A DNA stretch of 64,000 bases from Stutzerimonas kunmingensis (GTDB lineage: Bacteria; Pseudomonadota; Gammaproteobacteria; Pseudomonadales; Pseudomonadaceae): NCBI RefSeq assembly GCF_002929225.1, contig NZ_PISM01000004.1, positions 930,001 through 994,000 of the forward strand, written 5' to 3'. A program made the translations under genes and the position numbers. Shown piece by piece: positions 36,213 through 46,752 of this stretch (position 1 is the stretch's first letter; each line of letters begins with the position of its first letter). The notes beneath the pieces are model-generated. The model saw nothing but the letters and a program-made list of their open reading frames with translations. It was not told the DNA's origin and ran no database searches.

Positions 36213-36653
36213 CTAATCGGCCTTTTTCAAACGCACGGCCAGTACATCGCACGGCGCGCCGTGGAGGATGTCGTTGGCGGTCGACCCCAGCAGCAGGGCG
36301 AGTCCGTGGCGACCATGGCTGCCGACCACGATCAGATCACAGCCCTGTTCCTTCGCCAGGCGGTGTACTTCCTGGCGGGGCTGTCCGTAGGCGAGGTGGC
36401 GATTCTCCGGTGCCAGGCCCGGGTAGCTGTCGGCGAAGCCGTTCATGCGCTCGCGTGCCTGGTCGAACTGCTGTTGTTGCAGCATCGAAAGGTCCATCGG
36501 CACGTCGCCGCCGAAGGCCATGGCCATCGGCTCGATGATGTGCACCAGGCTCAGCTTGGCATTCGAGGTGCTGGCCAGCGCCTGGGCACGAGCCACGACC
36601 GGATGGCACTCTTCGGTCAGGTCGATGGCGACCAGTATGTGTTGGTAGGGCAT
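36213..36653 (-). CDS. Universal stress protein, UspA family
   Basis: 146 aa from the ATG at 36653, preceded by AAGGAG; longer in-frame starts upstream are not family-like. Single Usp domain: HILVAIDLTEE at the N-terminus and VVGSHGRHGLALLLGSTANDILHGAPCDVLAVR at the C-terminus, the G-x2-G-x9-GS/T type ATP-binding motif. Such proteins aid survival under anaerobic or stationary conditions in Pseudomonas. No clear Anr box is seen in the 269 bases upstream. Confidence 0.92.
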   Translation of the reverse strand: MPYQHILVAIDLTEECHPVVARAQALASTSNAKLSLVHIIEPMAMAFGGDVPMDLSMLQQQQFDQARERMNGFADSYPGLAPENRHLAYGQPRQEVHRLAKEQGCDLIVVGSHGRHGLALLLGSTANDILHGAPCDVLAVRLKKAD

Positions 36654-36922
36654 GGCGTGTTTCTCCTTGCTTGCCGGTTGCCTGAGGCAGCCGTCCCGGC
36701 GATGTTTGGGGATAACCCCTCGTTTAAGAGGTTTATACGACCTTGCTTCGGCCTTCGCCAGTGGCTTGTTGTCACCATCGATGACGGCTGAGGGACACAG
36801 GCTGCTATCATGGCCGCCCTTGTCGCTGCGACGCATAGCATGCCCGTGGCGACGCTGAATGCGCCCTGTTGCCTGGCCAGCCGCCGCTGGCAGTTGTGAA
36901 CGGCTGTCACCGAGAAAACACC

Positions 36923-37393
36923 ATGCTGATGTTCGACTCCGATTACTCGCTCGCCTGGGCTCTCTACGGGATAGCCGCGCTGGGATGCCTGCTGTTCTGG
37001 TTCCGGGTGACGCGCGGAATGTGGCGCTGGTTGCGCGAGCCGCTACGACTGATCGCGGCTGTGTTGCTGTTCACGCCGACCATCGTTGACCCGGCGAAGG
37101 AACTCTTCGCGCCAGCGGTGGCCATTACCGCCATGGACATGATCTTCCAGGTGGGCAACAACGCCTGGCGCGCCGTGGCGGATCTGGCCATGTACGGGCT
37201 GATCGCGTTCGGCCTGTATCTGCTGCTCGTCGCCATACGCTGGCCGATCGAGCGAAAGTATCGACGCCGCCGCGACACTGCGGACGAAGCCGAGGACAGC
37301 CGGACGCTGCGCGAACGCATGGAAGATGACAGCGATGACGAGCTGGACTACACGCCGTCACGCGGGCGGATGCGCACCGAACCCAGGCTCTAG
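36923..37393 (+). CDS. Hypothetical inner-membrane protein, about 3 TM helices
   Basis: 156 aa from the ATG at 36923 (MLMFDSDYSLAW). Three hydrophobic helices (about 10-27, 40-56 and 88-108) are followed by a basic and acidic cytoplasmic tail (KYRRRRDTADEAEDSRTL). It resembles small MFS-like or DUF-type membrane proteins found near this place in Pseudomonas genomes, but I do not recognise a named family. The class II amidotransferase starts 35 bases downstream on the same strand. Confidence 0.75.
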   Translation: MLMFDSDYSLAWALYGIAALGCLLFWFRVTRGMWRWLREPLRLIAAVLLFTPTIVDPAKELFAPAVAITAMDMIFQVGNNAWRAVADLAMYGLIAFGLYLLLVAIRWPIERKYRRRRDTADEAEDSRTLRERMEDDSDDELDYTPSRGRMRTEPRL

Positions 37394-37428
37394 TCGAGCG
37401 ATTCACAGAAACCGAGCGGAGATGACGC

Positions 37429-38211
37429 ATGTGCGAGCTGCTGGGCATGAGCGCCAATGTTCCAACCGATATCGTTTTCAGCTTCACCGGTCTGATGCAG
37501 CGGGGCGGCAAGACCGGCCCACACAAGGATGGCTGGGGTATCGCCTTCTATGAGGGGCGCGGCTTGCGGTTGTTTCAGGACCCCGTCGCCAGCTGCGAAT
37601 CCGAGGTGGCGAAGATGGTGCAGCGCTACCTGATCAAGAGCGAAGTGGTGATCGGCCACATTCGTCACGCCAATGTCGGCAAGGTTTCCCTGGTCAATAC
37701 CCACCCCTTCGTCCGCGAACTCTGGGGGCAGCACTGGTGCTTCGCGCACAATGGTCAGCTTTCGGACTTCGAGCCTGGCAAGGGCATCTATCGCCCGGTC
37801 GGCGACACCGATAGCGAGCGCGCCTTCTGCGACCTGCTGAACCGCATCCGACTGGATTTCCCTGACCGTTGCGACCCGCAGAGCCTGCTGCCCGTGTTGC
37901 TCGGCGCCTGCAACGAGTATCGCCGCAAGGGCGTGTTCAATTGCCTGCTCAGCAACGGTGAATGGTTGTTCAGCTTCTGCAGCACCAAGCTTGCGGAAAT
38001 CACCCGGCGCGCCCCGTTCGGCCCTGCTCAACTCAGAGACGCCGAGTTGACGGTGAACTTCCATGCCGAAACCACCCCTGACGATGTCGTCACCGTGCTG
38101 GCGACCGAACCGCTGACCAATAACGAGCAATGGACCCTGCACGAGCCCGGTCAATGGAGCCTCTGGCAACAGGGCGAATGCGTCGCGCAGGGCAAGGTGG
38201 CGGCATGCTGA
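37429..38211 (+). CDS. Class II glutamine amidotransferase, YafJ-like
   Basis: 260 aa. Cys2 becomes the N-terminal nucleophile after removal of Met (MCELLGMSANVP). The rest of the Ntn-hydrolase domain shows RGGKTGPHKDGWGIAFYEG, VIGHIRHANVG and FAHNGQLSDF. These proteins release ammonia from glutamine; YafJ-type members stand alone and their acceptor is unknown. The stop shares bases with the next ATG (ATGCTGA), which implies translational coupling. Confidence 0.92.
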   Translation: MCELLGMSANVPTDIVFSFTGLMQRGGKTGPHKDGWGIAFYEGRGLRLFQDPVASCESEVAKMVQRYLIKSEVVIGHIRHANVGKVSLVNTHPFVRELWGQHWCFAHNGQLSDFEPGKGIYRPVGDTDSERAFCDLLNRIRLDFPDRCDPQSLLPVLLGACNEYRRKGVFNCLLSNGEWLFSFCSTKLAEITRRAPFGPAQLRDAELTVNFHAETTPDDVVTVLATEPLTNNEQWTLHEPGQWSLWQQGECVAQGKVAAC

Positions 38212-38720
38212 GAAGTTATCTGCGCCTGACCCTGTTTGCGTTCGGCTTGCTGGTGGGCGTACAGGTGCCGGGATTCATCGATGCCTATGCCAAGCACGTC
38301 GAGGCGAGGCGCCTTGAGGCCGAGCAGGGTTTGCACGGCTTTCAGGACACAGCGCGGCGCTTCTTCAGCGGCGATCTGGATGCGCTAGTGCAGCACTATC
38401 GAGATAGCGACGACCCGGTTTTCCAGAACGACGCTCAAAGCGTCGAGCATCTGGTGGCGCGGGCCCGCCTGCTCGAGCGCGAGTGGCAGGCGATGCAGCG
38501 ACCGTGGTACGCACGCGCCATTCACGTACTGCTCGGCGCCGAGCGCAGTCTGCGCGAGCAGGTATGGAGCAGCTATCGCTTCCAGGTCCTGCTGGCGCCC
38601 GAAGCCATTGCCTGGGGGCTGAGTTGCGCACTGTTGCTGGCCTGGCTGGTGGAGAGCCTGCTGCTGGCGGCAAGCTTCCCGTTCCGCTCGCGGCGCCGCT
38701 ACCGTGCCTTTCGCTCGTGA
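38205..38720 (+). CDS. DUF2937 family membrane protein
   Basis: 171 aa from the ATG at 38205, overlapping the amidotransferase stop by 7 bases. It has an N-terminal membrane helix (YLRLTLFAFGLLVGVQVPGF), a long helical middle with FQDTARRFFSGDLDALVQHY, and a C-terminal hydrophobic helix (WGLSCALLLAWLVESLLLAA) with a basic end. The arrangement fits the DUF2937 family, which has no tested function. Confidence 0.8.
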   Translation: MLRSYLRLTLFAFGLLVGVQVPGFIDAYAKHVEARRLEAEQGLHGFQDTARRFFSGDLDALVQHYRDSDDPVFQNDAQSVEHLVARARLLEREWQAMQRPWYARAIHVLLGAERSLREQVWSSYRFQVLLAPEAIAWGLSCALLLAWLVESLLLAASFPFRSRRRYRAFRS

Positions 38721-38792
38721 GTTGATGGTTGCACTGCCGATTGCCTGGGCTAGTCGCGGCCCGGGTAGCGGCTGGCGAACGGACGGATCAAC

Positions 38793-39971
38793 TCACTTCG
38801 CCAGAAACTTCATCCCGTCTTCGAGCCCGCTCAGCGTCAGCGGATACATGCGGTCCTCCACCAGCTCGCGGATGATGCCGGTGGACGTGGTGTAGCCCCA
38901 GGTGTCTTTTGGGTAGGGGTTGATCCAGATGAGCTTCTTGTACTTCTCCATGAAGCGCTGCATCCAGACGTAGCCGGCTTCCTCGTTCCAGTGCTCGACG
39001 CTACCGCCCGGCTGGGTGACCTCATAGGGTGCCATCGCCGCGTCGCCGACGAACACCACCTTGTAGTCCGCGCCGTACTTGTGCAGCACGTCCAGGGTCG
39101 ACGTGCGTTCCGAAGTGCGGCGGAAATTGTTCTTCCACACCGACTCGTAAATGAAGTTGTGGAAGTAAAAGTACTCGAGGTGCTTGAACTCGGTCTTGCA
39201 GGCCGAGAACAGCTCTTCGCAGACCTTCACGTGGGCGTCCATCGAACCGCCGATGTCGAACAGGATCAGCAGCTTCACCGCATTGCGCCGCTCCGGGCGC
39301 ATCTGGATGTTGAGCAGGCCGGCATCTCGCGCGGTATGGTCGATGGTGCCGTCGATATCCAGCTCGTCCGCCGCGCCCTGGCGGGCGAACTTGCGCAGGC
39401 GGCGCAGGGCGATCTTGATGTTGCGCGTACCGAGCTCGACCTGGTCGTCGAGGTTCTTGTACTCGCGCTGGTCCCAGACCTTCACCGCCTTGCCCTGGCG
39501 CTTGCCGGCGTCGCCGATGCGGATGCCTTCGGGGTTGTAGCCGCCCGAACCGAAGGGGCTGGTGCCGCCGGTGCCGATCCACTTGTTGCCGCCGGCGTGG
39601 CGCTCCTTCTGTTCCTCGAGACGCTTCTTGAACTCTTCGATCAGCTTGTCCAGGCCGCCTAGGGACTGGATTTGCGCTCGTTCCTCGTCCGTCAGGCTGC
39701 GCTCGAATTCCTTGCGCAGCCAGTCTTCGGGGATCAGCGCCTCGAGATGCTGATCGAGATTTTCCAAACCTTTGAAATAGGCACCGAAGGCCCGGTCGAA
39801 CTTGTCGAAGTGGCGCTCGTCCTTGACCATAACCGTGCGTGCCAGGAAATAGAACTCGTCCATGTCGGCGAATACGACGCGGTGCTTGAGCGCATCGATC
39901 AGGTCCAGCAGTTCGCGCACCGATACCGGCACCTTGGCAGCGCGCATCTCATTGAACAGGCCAAGCAGCAT
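38793..39971 (-). CDS. VWA domain protein, CoxE-like
   Basis: 392 aa from the ATG at 39971. The N-terminal helical part (FNEMRAAKVPVSVRELLDLIDAL) is followed by a charged linker rich in glycine and glutamate, and a C-terminal von Willebrand A domain. The metal site reads DIGGSMD instead of DxSxS, so one of the usual serines is glycine. CoxE-type VWA proteins pair with MoxR AAA+ ATPases to insert metals or mature enzyme complexes; the MoxR partner is encoded two genes upstream. The client here is unknown. Confidence 0.88.
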   Translation of the reverse strand: MLLGLFNEMRAAKVPVSVRELLDLIDALKHRVVFADMDEFYFLARTVMVKDERHFDKFDRAFGAYFKGLENLDQHLEALIPEDWLRKEFERSLTDEERAQIQSLGGLDKLIEEFKKRLEEQKERHAGGNKWIGTGGTSPFGSGGYNPEGIRIGDAGKRQGKAVKVWDQREYKNLDDQVELGTRNIKIALRRLRKFARQGAADELDIDGTIDHTARDAGLLNIQMRPERRNAVKLLILFDIGGSMDAHVKVCEELFSACKTEFKHLEYFYFHNFIYESVWKNNFRRTSERTSTLDVLHKYGADYKVVFVGDAAMAPYEVTQPGGSVEHWNEEAGYVWMQRFMEKYKKLIWINPYPKDTWGYTTSTGIIRELVEDRMYPLTLSGLEDGMKFLAK

Positions 39972-40020
39972 GGCAGAAAACCTCTGACGCACCGTGGATA
40001 GTGCGCAATGTTCGGGGCGC

Positions 40021-40425
40021 TCAGCGGGGGCTGTCGCCGTTGTGTTGGGGCAGTGCGTCGTGAATCTCGTACCACGCCGCCTTGGAGTCGACGAAGATGT
40101 GCGATTGCGGCGGTGCCGGCAGCGGTGAATCGAGGGTCCCGGCAGCGACGCCGACCTCATGCTCGCGGTTGTCGACGAACAGCAGATTGGAGCCGCAGCG
40201 GATGCAGAAGGTGCGCGTCACATGTTCGGAGGAGTGGTAAACGCCCAGCTGATCCTTGCCTGACATGAAGTGCAGGGCGTCCAGTGGCACGCTCGCGTAG
40301 CTGGCGAAGGCGGCGCCATGGGCCTTGCGGCACATCTTGCAGTGGCAGTGGGTCAACTCGTCGATGGGGGCGTCGATGCGATAGCGCACGACGCCGCACA
40401 GGCAACTACCGGTATGCGTTTGCAT
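40021..40425 (-). CDS. GFA family protein (glutathione-dependent formaldehyde-activating enzyme-like)
   Basis: 134 aa from the ATG at 40425, with GGAGG in front. The zinc site is visible as CLCG, HCHCKMCRK and FCIRCGSNL. Family members bind zinc in a Gfa fold; most have no proven substrate and only some act on the glutathione-formaldehyde adduct. It is wedged between the moxR and coxE-type genes (51 and 49 base gaps), the likely operon order being moxR-gfa-coxE. Confidence 0.88.
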   Translation of the reverse strand: MQTHTGSCLCGVVRYRIDAPIDELTHCHCKMCRKAHGAAFASYASVPLDALHFMSGKDQLGVYHSSEHVTRTFCIRCGSNLLFVDNREHEVGVAAGTLDSPLPAPPQSHIFVDSKAAWYEIHDALPQHNGDSPR

Positions 40426-40476
40426 GGTTTGTTCCTCCAGTGAGTGCGCGACCGGCGCCACCGAAGCCGGCACCGA

Positions 40477-41325
<849 letters not shown>

Positions 41326-41468
41326 TGCGGATTCCTTCGGCGGGCCTGGCACGCAGGCGCTCGTTGTAGTCAGGAGGGGACTATAAGGGAAGCTCGTGTG
41401 AGTGTGAACGCGAGAGCATCATTCAGTCACTGAATGGCTGCGCGTGCGCTTCTGGTGGCGCCGCTTGG

Positions 41469-42539
41469 TCACTCGTCATCGCTCACGGATCGTTCGAATC
41501 GAGCCGAGAAAGCTTCGACGAAGGCGTTGCGCAGTATCTCGACGAAGGCCTGGAATGGGCTCACGTCGGTTTCGCGGGTGGTGCCGGACAGCTCGACACG
41601 GGTCGCGAACTGATCCTTGCGCTGGTTTTCCAGCACCTCCTGGCCGCCGCCAACCACGGCCTCCCAGAGGCCGCGGAAGAAGCCCTTGTGCTCGTTTGCC
41701 ACGTCCTGTTCGTAATCGAAGATATCCACGTTGCGCAGCAACGGCTTGATGTAGCCGTCGAGTTGACTGTCGGTGGCCTGCACTTCGAGGACGAGATCAC
41801 CCGTTCCGCCGGCGAAATCGAAGTCGGCATAGGCGCGACTGAGGTCGTTCAGCTGCTTTAGCGGTACCTCGGTGACGCGCAGATTGACCTCGAAGTCCTC
41901 CCAGTCGGTAAATGGGTCGAAGCTGGCCGTCGCCTCGATCGGCGCCTGGTCGAACAGCTTGCCGGTGCCCTCGAACGCTGCCGTGCGGGTGCCATCGGTA
42001 TCATCGGTGTTGGTCAGGTTATACAGGCTGGCCTGGATGTCGCTGGCGTAGACGTGCACCTGTGGGTCGGAAGAGAAGTTGCGAAAGGACAGCTGTCCAT
42101 CGACAACGCGAATCTCGTTCAGCGTGATCGGTATCAGGGCATCGAGCTGGTCGCGCCAATCGACTCCTTTACCGCTTTGTGAATCGCCGCTGTCGCCGCC
42201 ATCGACGAAGTTCAGGTGCGGTTGTTCGAAGATCACCTCACCGACGATCTCGCGGTGCCGCAGGATTGCGTCCCAGCTGATGGCGATATCGATACCTGGC
42301 GCCTTCAACAGCGGCGCCTGTACGCGCTTGTCCTTCTTCTCGATCAACAGCCCTTCGACGCGATAAGCCCCGCGCCACCAAGCCAGATCGACGTCTTCGA
42401 CATGGCCCTGATAGTCGCCCATGTCGGCCATCTTTTCGTTCAGGTAATTGCGTACCAGGTGGGGCAGGGCGAGGTGCACCACGATCAGCAGCAGGCCGAG
42501 TGCGAGAAGAATCCACAGGGGAAGCAGGCGACGGGTCAT
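41469..42539 (-). CDS. DUF748 family protein, envelope-associated
   Basis: 356 aa from the ATG at 42539. An N-terminal signal anchor (LLPLWILLALGLLLIVVHLALP) is followed by a periplasmic beta-rich domain of AsmA/DUF748 type (VEDVDLAWWRGAYRVEGLLIEKK, DISWD-like text, and LNEIRVVDGQLSFRNF). These proteins may form lipid-binding bridges in the envelope (family inference). Long open frames upstream over cysK are shadows. Divergent from cysK. Confidence 0.85.
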   Translation of the reverse strand: MTRRLLPLWILLALGLLLIVVHLALPHLVRNYLNEKMADMGDYQGHVEDVDLAWWRGAYRVEGLLIEKKDKRVQAPLLKAPGIDIAISWDAILRHREIVGEVIFEQPHLNFVDGGDSGDSQSGKGVDWRDQLDALIPITLNEIRVVDGQLSFRNFSSDPQVHVYASDIQASLYNLTNTDDTDGTRTAAFEGTGKLFDQAPIEATASFDPFTDWEDFEVNLRVTEVPLKQLNDLSRAYADFDFAGGTGDLVLEVQATDSQLDGYIKPLLRNVDIFDYEQDVANEHKGFFRGLWEAVVGGGQEVLENQRKDQFATRVELSGTTRETDVSPFQAFVEILRNAFVEAFSARFERSVSDDE

Positions 42540-42662
42540 GGCATTCCGGGGATGTGGGCGTGTTGACGATGGACCCCAGGTTTCCGCCGTGAGTTCGGCT
42601 GGACTGACGCCTGGACTGCGCATAGGCTGATTGGTCTGGTACACCTCGGACAGGGCATTCCC

Positions 42663-43637
42663 ATGAGTCGCATATTCGCAGACAACGCACGCTCCATCGG
42701 CAACACCCCGTTGGTCATGATCAACCGCCTTGGTCCCAAGGGCGTCAGCATCATGGCCAAGATCGAAGGCCGGAACCCGGCCTACTCCGTCAAGTGCCGA
42801 ATCGGTGCCGGGATGATCTGGGATGCCGAAGACAGCGGCCGGATAAAGCCCGGCATGACGCTGGTCGAGCCAACCTCGGGCAATACCGGGATCGGTCTGG
42901 CCTTCGTTGCCGCTGCACGCGGCTACAAGCTCATGCTCACCATGCCGGCTTCCATGAGCCTTGAGCGGCGCAAGGTGCTGAAAGCTCTTGGTGCCGAACT
43001 GGTGCTTACCGAGCCGGCGAAAGGCATGAAGGGCGCGATCGAGAAGGCCGCCGAAATCGCGGCTTCGAACCCCGAGCAGTACTACATGCCGCAGCAGTTC
43101 GAGAACCCGTCCAACCCGGCGATCCATGAAAAGACCACCGGCCCGGAGATCTGGAACGACACCGACGGCAGCATCGATGTGCTGGTGGCCGGCGTCGGAA
43201 CGGGCGGCACCATTACCGGTGTTTCGCGCTACATCAAGAACACCAAGGGCAAGCAGATCCTCAGCGTTGCCGTGGAGCCGACCAGCTCGCCGGTTATCAG
43301 CCAGACCTTGGCGGGTGACGAGGTCAAGCCCAGCCCGCACAAGATTCAGGGGATCGGCGCAGGCTTCGTGCCAAAGAACCTCGACCTGTCCATGGTCGAT
43401 CAGGTCGAACTCGTCGACGACGAGGAGGCCAAGCAGATGGCGCTGCGGCTGATGCGTGAAGAGGGCATTCTTTGCGGCATTTCCTGCGGCGCAGCGATGG
43501 CGGCGGCGGTCCGTCTGGCTGAGCGTCCAGAGATGCAGGGCAAGAACATCGTGGTGATCCTGCCGGATTCCGGCGAGCGCTACCTATCCAGCATGCTGTT
43601 CACCGACATGTTCAGCGAGCAGGAACTGGTGCAGTGA
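42663..43637 (+). CDS. cysK: Cysteine synthase A (O-acetylserine sulfhydrylase)
   Basis: 324 aa. PLP-dependent fold type II enzyme making cysteine from O-acetylserine and sulfide. K44 in YSVKCRIG binds PLP. The substrate loop [11 protein letters not shown], the phosphate-binding GVGTGGT and the C-terminal [13 protein letters not shown] are present. Text and length are closer to CysK than CysM. A hairpin follows the stop. Confidence 0.95.
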   Translation: MSRIFADNARSIGNTPLVMINRLGPKGVSIMAKIEGRNPAYSVKCRIGAGMIWDAEDSGRIKPGMTLVEPTSGNTGIGLAFVAAARGYKLMLTMPASMSLERRKVLKALGAELVLTEPAKGMKGAIEKAAEIAASNPEQYYMPQQFENPSNPAIHEKTTGPEIWNDTDGSIDVLVAGVGTGGTITGVSRYIKNTKGKQILSVAVEPTSSPVISQTLAGDEVKPSPHKIQGIGAGFVPKNLDLSMVDQVELVDDEEAKQMALRLMREEGILCGISCGAAMAAAVRLAERPEMQGKNIVVILPDSGERYLSSMLFTDMFSEQELVQ

Positions 43638-43642
43638 TGCGG

Positions 43643-43675
43643 TGCGACGCAGCTGAGCAATTCAGCTGCGTCGCA
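43643..43675. terminator. Hairpin of 14 bp between convergent cysK and EamA genes
   Basis: Perfect stem TGCGACGCAGCTGA (43643-43656) with its complement at 43662-43675 and a 5-base loop. The right arm overlaps the stop of the - strand EamA gene. No T-run on either side. It may serve both genes as a terminator or as a 3' end protector. Confidence 0.65.
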
Positions 43676-44576
43676 ACTGCGCCGTTGGCCGTGTGGTTGG
43701 CGCCTGGCGCAGAATCAACCACAGCGCGAGCGCGATCAGCGCACCGCCCTGGACGTAAGCCCAGGAAAGTGGCTCATCAAGAAAGATAACGCCCCACAGC
43801 ACGCCAAATGGCGGGATCAGGAAGGTCACCGTCAGTGTCTTGACCGGTCCGATATCCGCCAGCAAGCGGAAGTAGAGGATGTAGGCGAACGCCGTACAGA
43901 CCAGCCCCAGACCTAGCAGACTCAGCCAGACCGTCGAATCGCCCCAGTTCACCGGCGGCGCATTCAGTAACGACAGTCCGAACAATGGCAACAGGCACAG
44001 CGCCGCACCGAGCTGGCTACCGAACGCGACCACCTCGCTGTCCAGGCCTTCGCCCTGGTTGATCCAGCGGCGGGTGAGAAAGCCGCCGAAGCCATAACAG
44101 GCGGTGGCGCCCAGGCATGCCAGTGCGCCGAGCAGCAGCTCCGTGTCGAATGGCACCGGCCCGATTCGCATCAGCAATGCCACGCCTCCGAGCCCGCTGA
44201 AAACGCCGATAATCTTCGCGAGCGTCAACTCCTCGGCGAAGAACAGGGCGCCGATCAGTACGCCCATCATCGGCGTGGTGGCATTGAAGATCGCCGAATA
44301 GCCAGCCGGCACCAGCTGCGCGGCCACCGAATACAGTGCGAACGGCAAGCCGGAATTGATCACGCCCAGCACCAGGCACAACCCCAGCTTGCCGCGAAAA
44401 TCCCAGCGCGTGCGCAGTAACAGCAGGATGACCAGCAGCCCTGCGGTTGCCAGCAACACACGAAAGAACGCCGTGGGAAAGGTGCCGAGCACTGGGGCAA
44501 TGATGCGTAGAAAAAGAAAACTTGCGCCCCAGATGGCGGCGAGAGCAAGCAGGCGGAACATGTCGAGCGGGCGCAT
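43662..44576 (-). CDS. DMT superfamily transporter (EamA)
   Basis: 304 aa with ten hydrophobic helices in two EamA repeats (LAAIWGASFLFLR at the N-terminus and FLIPPFGVLWGVIFLDEPLSW in the second). It is an inner-membrane metabolite exporter or importer; the substrate cannot be read. Divergent from aceK. Confidence 0.88.
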   Translation of the reverse strand: MRPLDMFRLLALAAIWGASFLFLRIIAPVLGTFPTAFFRVLLATAGLLVILLLLRTRWDFRGKLGLCLVLGVINSGLPFALYSVAAQLVPAGYSAIFNATTPMMGVLIGALFFAEELTLAKIIGVFSGLGGVALLMRIGPVPFDTELLLGALACLGATACYGFGGFLTRRWINQGEGLDSEVVAFGSQLGAALCLLPLFGLSLLNAPPVNWGDSTVWLSLLGLGLVCTAFAYILYFRLLADIGPVKTLTVTFLIPPFGVLWGVIFLDEPLSWAYVQGGALIALALWLILRQAPTTRPTAQLRRS

Positions 44577-44702
44577 GGGGCGGCTCCACCGGAAGGGAGC
44601 TGCAAGTGTTGTCGCCCATCAGCCAACTGGCAATCCGAAACCGACTTTCAAACTGCGTGCTGCTAAGCTCGGCGGACGTTCATGTCCTGCAGTGGGTGCA
44701 TC

Positions 44703-46424
44703 ATGGTGCAGCAGAAACTGGCCGCTGAAATCGCTCGGCAGATCCTTCTGGGCTTCGACGACTACCGAGAGCACTTTCGCCTGATCACCGAAGGCGCGCG
44801 GGCGCGCTTCGAGCAGGCGCAATGGCAGGAAGCGCAGCGCGCATCGGCGGCGCGGATCAACCTCTACGAAGAGAAGGTTGGTGAAACCCGGCGTGGCCTG
44901 CTGGCCGGTTTCGATCACGCCGACCTGCTTCAGGTCGAGGCCTGGCCGCAGATCAAAAGTGCCTACATCGAGTTGATCAACCCACGCTTCGACGACGAGC
45001 TGTCGGAGACCTGGTACAACTCCATCTTCTGTGGGCTGTTCAGCCATGACTGCATCAGCGACGGCACCATGTTCATCCATACCACCCGACCGGCGGTGCG
45101 TGCTCATGAACGGCTGGCGCAAACCCGTACCTACCAGCCCAACGGCGACTTGAGCGGGATGCTCGAACAGATCCTTGGCGATTACGCATTCGCCGTGCCC
45201 TACTGCGACTTGCCAGGAGACCAGCGGCGCCTGCAGGCGCAATTGCACGAGACCCTGCCCGACTGGGTCTGCAAGGATCCGGAGCTGACCGTGGAGCTGT
45301 TCGTCTCGGTGCTCTATCGCAACAAGGGGGCATACCTGCTTGGGCGGATCTTCACCCGCGACGAACAGTGGCCGCTGGTCATCCCACTACTGCACCGCGA
45401 GGGTGAAGGCATCATTGCCGACGCGCTGATCACCGACGAGGCGGAGGTGTCGATCATCTTCTCCTTCACCCGCTCGTATTTCATGGTCGAGGTGCCGATT
45501 CCGGCGGAGTTTGTCGGCTTCCTCAAGCGCATCCTGCCCGGCAAGCACATCGCCGAGCTGTACACCTCGATCGGCTTCTACAAGCACGGTAAGTCGGAGT
45601 TCTATCGTGCGCTGATCGATCACCTGGCCAATACTGACGACCGCTTCGTCATGGCGCCCGGCGTTCGCGGTATGGTGATGACGGTGTTCACGCTGCCGGG
45701 CTTCAATACGGTGTTCAAGCTGATCAAGGACCGCTTCTCGCCGATCAAGAGCGTCAACCGAGCCACTGTGATCGAGAAGTATCGGCTGGTGAAGAGCGTC
45801 GACCGGGTAGGGCGCATGGCCGACACCCAGGAGTTCGCAGATTTCCGTTTCCCCAAGGCGAAATTCGATCCGGAATGTCTGGCCGAACTGCTGGAGGTGG
45901 CGCCGTCAACGGTCGAGGTGCAGGGCGATACCGTGCTGGTGCGCCACTGCTGGACCGAGCGCCGTATGACGCCCCTGAATCTCTACCTCGAGCATGCCAG
46001 CGACGAGCAGGTGCGCGAGGTGCTGGAAGACTACGGGCTGGCGATCAAACAGTTGGCGGCGGCGAATATCTTTCCCGGCGACATGCTGCTGAAGAACTTC
46101 GGCGTCACCCGCCATGGTCGGGTGGTGTTCTACGACTATGACGAGATCAGCTTTCTAACCGAAGTGAATTTCCGCCATATTCCGCCGCCGCGCTATCCCG
46201 AGGATGAAATGGCGTCCGAGCCCTGGTATTCGGTGGGGCCGAACGATGTATTTCCCGAGGAATTCCCGCGCTTTCTGTTCGCCGACCATGGTCAGCGCCG
46301 GCTTTTCGCCAGCTTGCATGGCGAGCTCTACGATGCTGATTACTGGAAAGGGCTGCAGGACGCCATTAGCAGCGGCAACGTGATCGATGTGTTCCCTTAT
46401 CGACGCAAGGCCGATCGCAACTGA
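44703..46424 (+). CDS. aceK: Isocitrate dehydrogenase kinase/phosphatase
   Basis: 573 aa from the ATG at 44703. N-terminal regulatory domain with [10 protein letters not shown], and a kinase-like C-terminal part with [25 protein letters not shown] as nucleotide loop and [27 protein letters not shown] as catalytic loop. It phosphorylates and dephosphorylates isocitrate dehydrogenase and so splits flow between the TCA cycle and the glyoxylate shunt. Length as in E. coli. Confidence 0.95.
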   Translation: MVQQKLAAEIARQILLGFDDYREHFRLITEGARARFEQAQWQEAQRASAARINLYEEKVGETRRGLLAGFDHADLLQVEAWPQIKSAYIELINPRFDDELSETWYNSIFCGLFSHDCISDGTMFIHTTRPAVRAHERLAQTRTYQPNGDLSGMLEQILGDYAFAVPYCDLPGDQRRLQAQLHETLPDWVCKDPELTVELFVSVLYRNKGAYLLGRIFTRDEQWPLVIPLLHREGEGIIADALITDEAEVSIIFSFTRSYFMVEVPIPAEFVGFLKRILPGKHIAELYTSIGFYKHGKSEFYRALIDHLANTDDRFVMAPGVRGMVMTVFTLPGFNTVFKLIKDRFSPIKSVNRATVIEKYRLVKSVDRVGRMADTQEFADFRFPKAKFDPECLAELLEVAPSTVEVQGDTVLVRHCWTERRMTPLNLYLEHASDEQVREVLEDYGLAIKQLAAANIFPGDMLLKNFGVTRHGRVVFYDYDEISFLTEVNFRHIPPPRYPEDEMASEPWYSVGPNDVFPEEFPRFLFADHGQRRLFASLHGELYDADYWKGLQDAISSGNVIDVFPYRRKADRN

Positions 46425-46479
46425 AGACCGGCGGCGAATTCGTTTGAACGCCTCAGCGCCGCCTCGGTCGCAGTTGTAA

Positions 46480-46501
46480 AGCGCCGTAACAAAGCGGCGC
46501 T
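46480..46501. repeat. Short hairpin downstream of aceK
   Basis: AGCGCCG, 8 bases, CGGCGCT, beginning 56 bases after the aceK stop. No T-run follows, so its role as terminator is doubtful. Confidence 0.45.
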
Positions 46502-46617
46502 CCATTCGGGGATTGCGCTTGCAAAGGGCACGAGCGCCGGAGCCAAAGTTGAATTATGCTGTCCACGAAGCCCGCATGGCTCCGATGTAGCCCGTTATTT
46601 CGCAGGAGGGTGTGACC

Positions 46618-46740
46618 ATGAAAGCAAGGCTCAACGAGATGTTCTGGAAGTTGGCGGTCGCTCTTGGTTTGATCGAACCGCCTCGTATGCAACCTATCCC
46701 GGTACGTGCCCCGCGCGAGCAGGATCACCGTCGCCGCTGA
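46618..46740 (+). CDS. Small 40-aa protein, PA1414-like
   Basis: A strong ribosome site (AGGAGGG, 7-base spacing) precedes this ATG. The 40-residue product begins MKARLNEMFWKLAVALGL, an amphipathic or hydrophobic helix, followed by IEPPRMQPIPVRAP and a basic tail. I recall a Pseudomonas small-protein family named after PA1414 with the same helix and an IEPPRLQPIPV-like core; this is from memory and needs a search. In P. aeruginosa PA1414 is strongly expressed under low oxygen. No Anr box was found upstream here. Confidence 0.75.
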   Translation: MKARLNEMFWKLAVALGLIEPPRMQPIPVRAPREQDHRRR

Positions 46741-46752
46741 GTTTGGTGGCGT

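Noticed and set aside
42540-43340. Upstream extension of the DUF748 gene across cysK
   Set aside because: It is antisense to cysK. The DUF748 signal anchor starts at 42539 and is the natural N-terminus.
46425-46617. Anr box before the 40-aa gene
   Set aside because: No TTGAT-N4-ATCAA-like text with an acceptable match was found.
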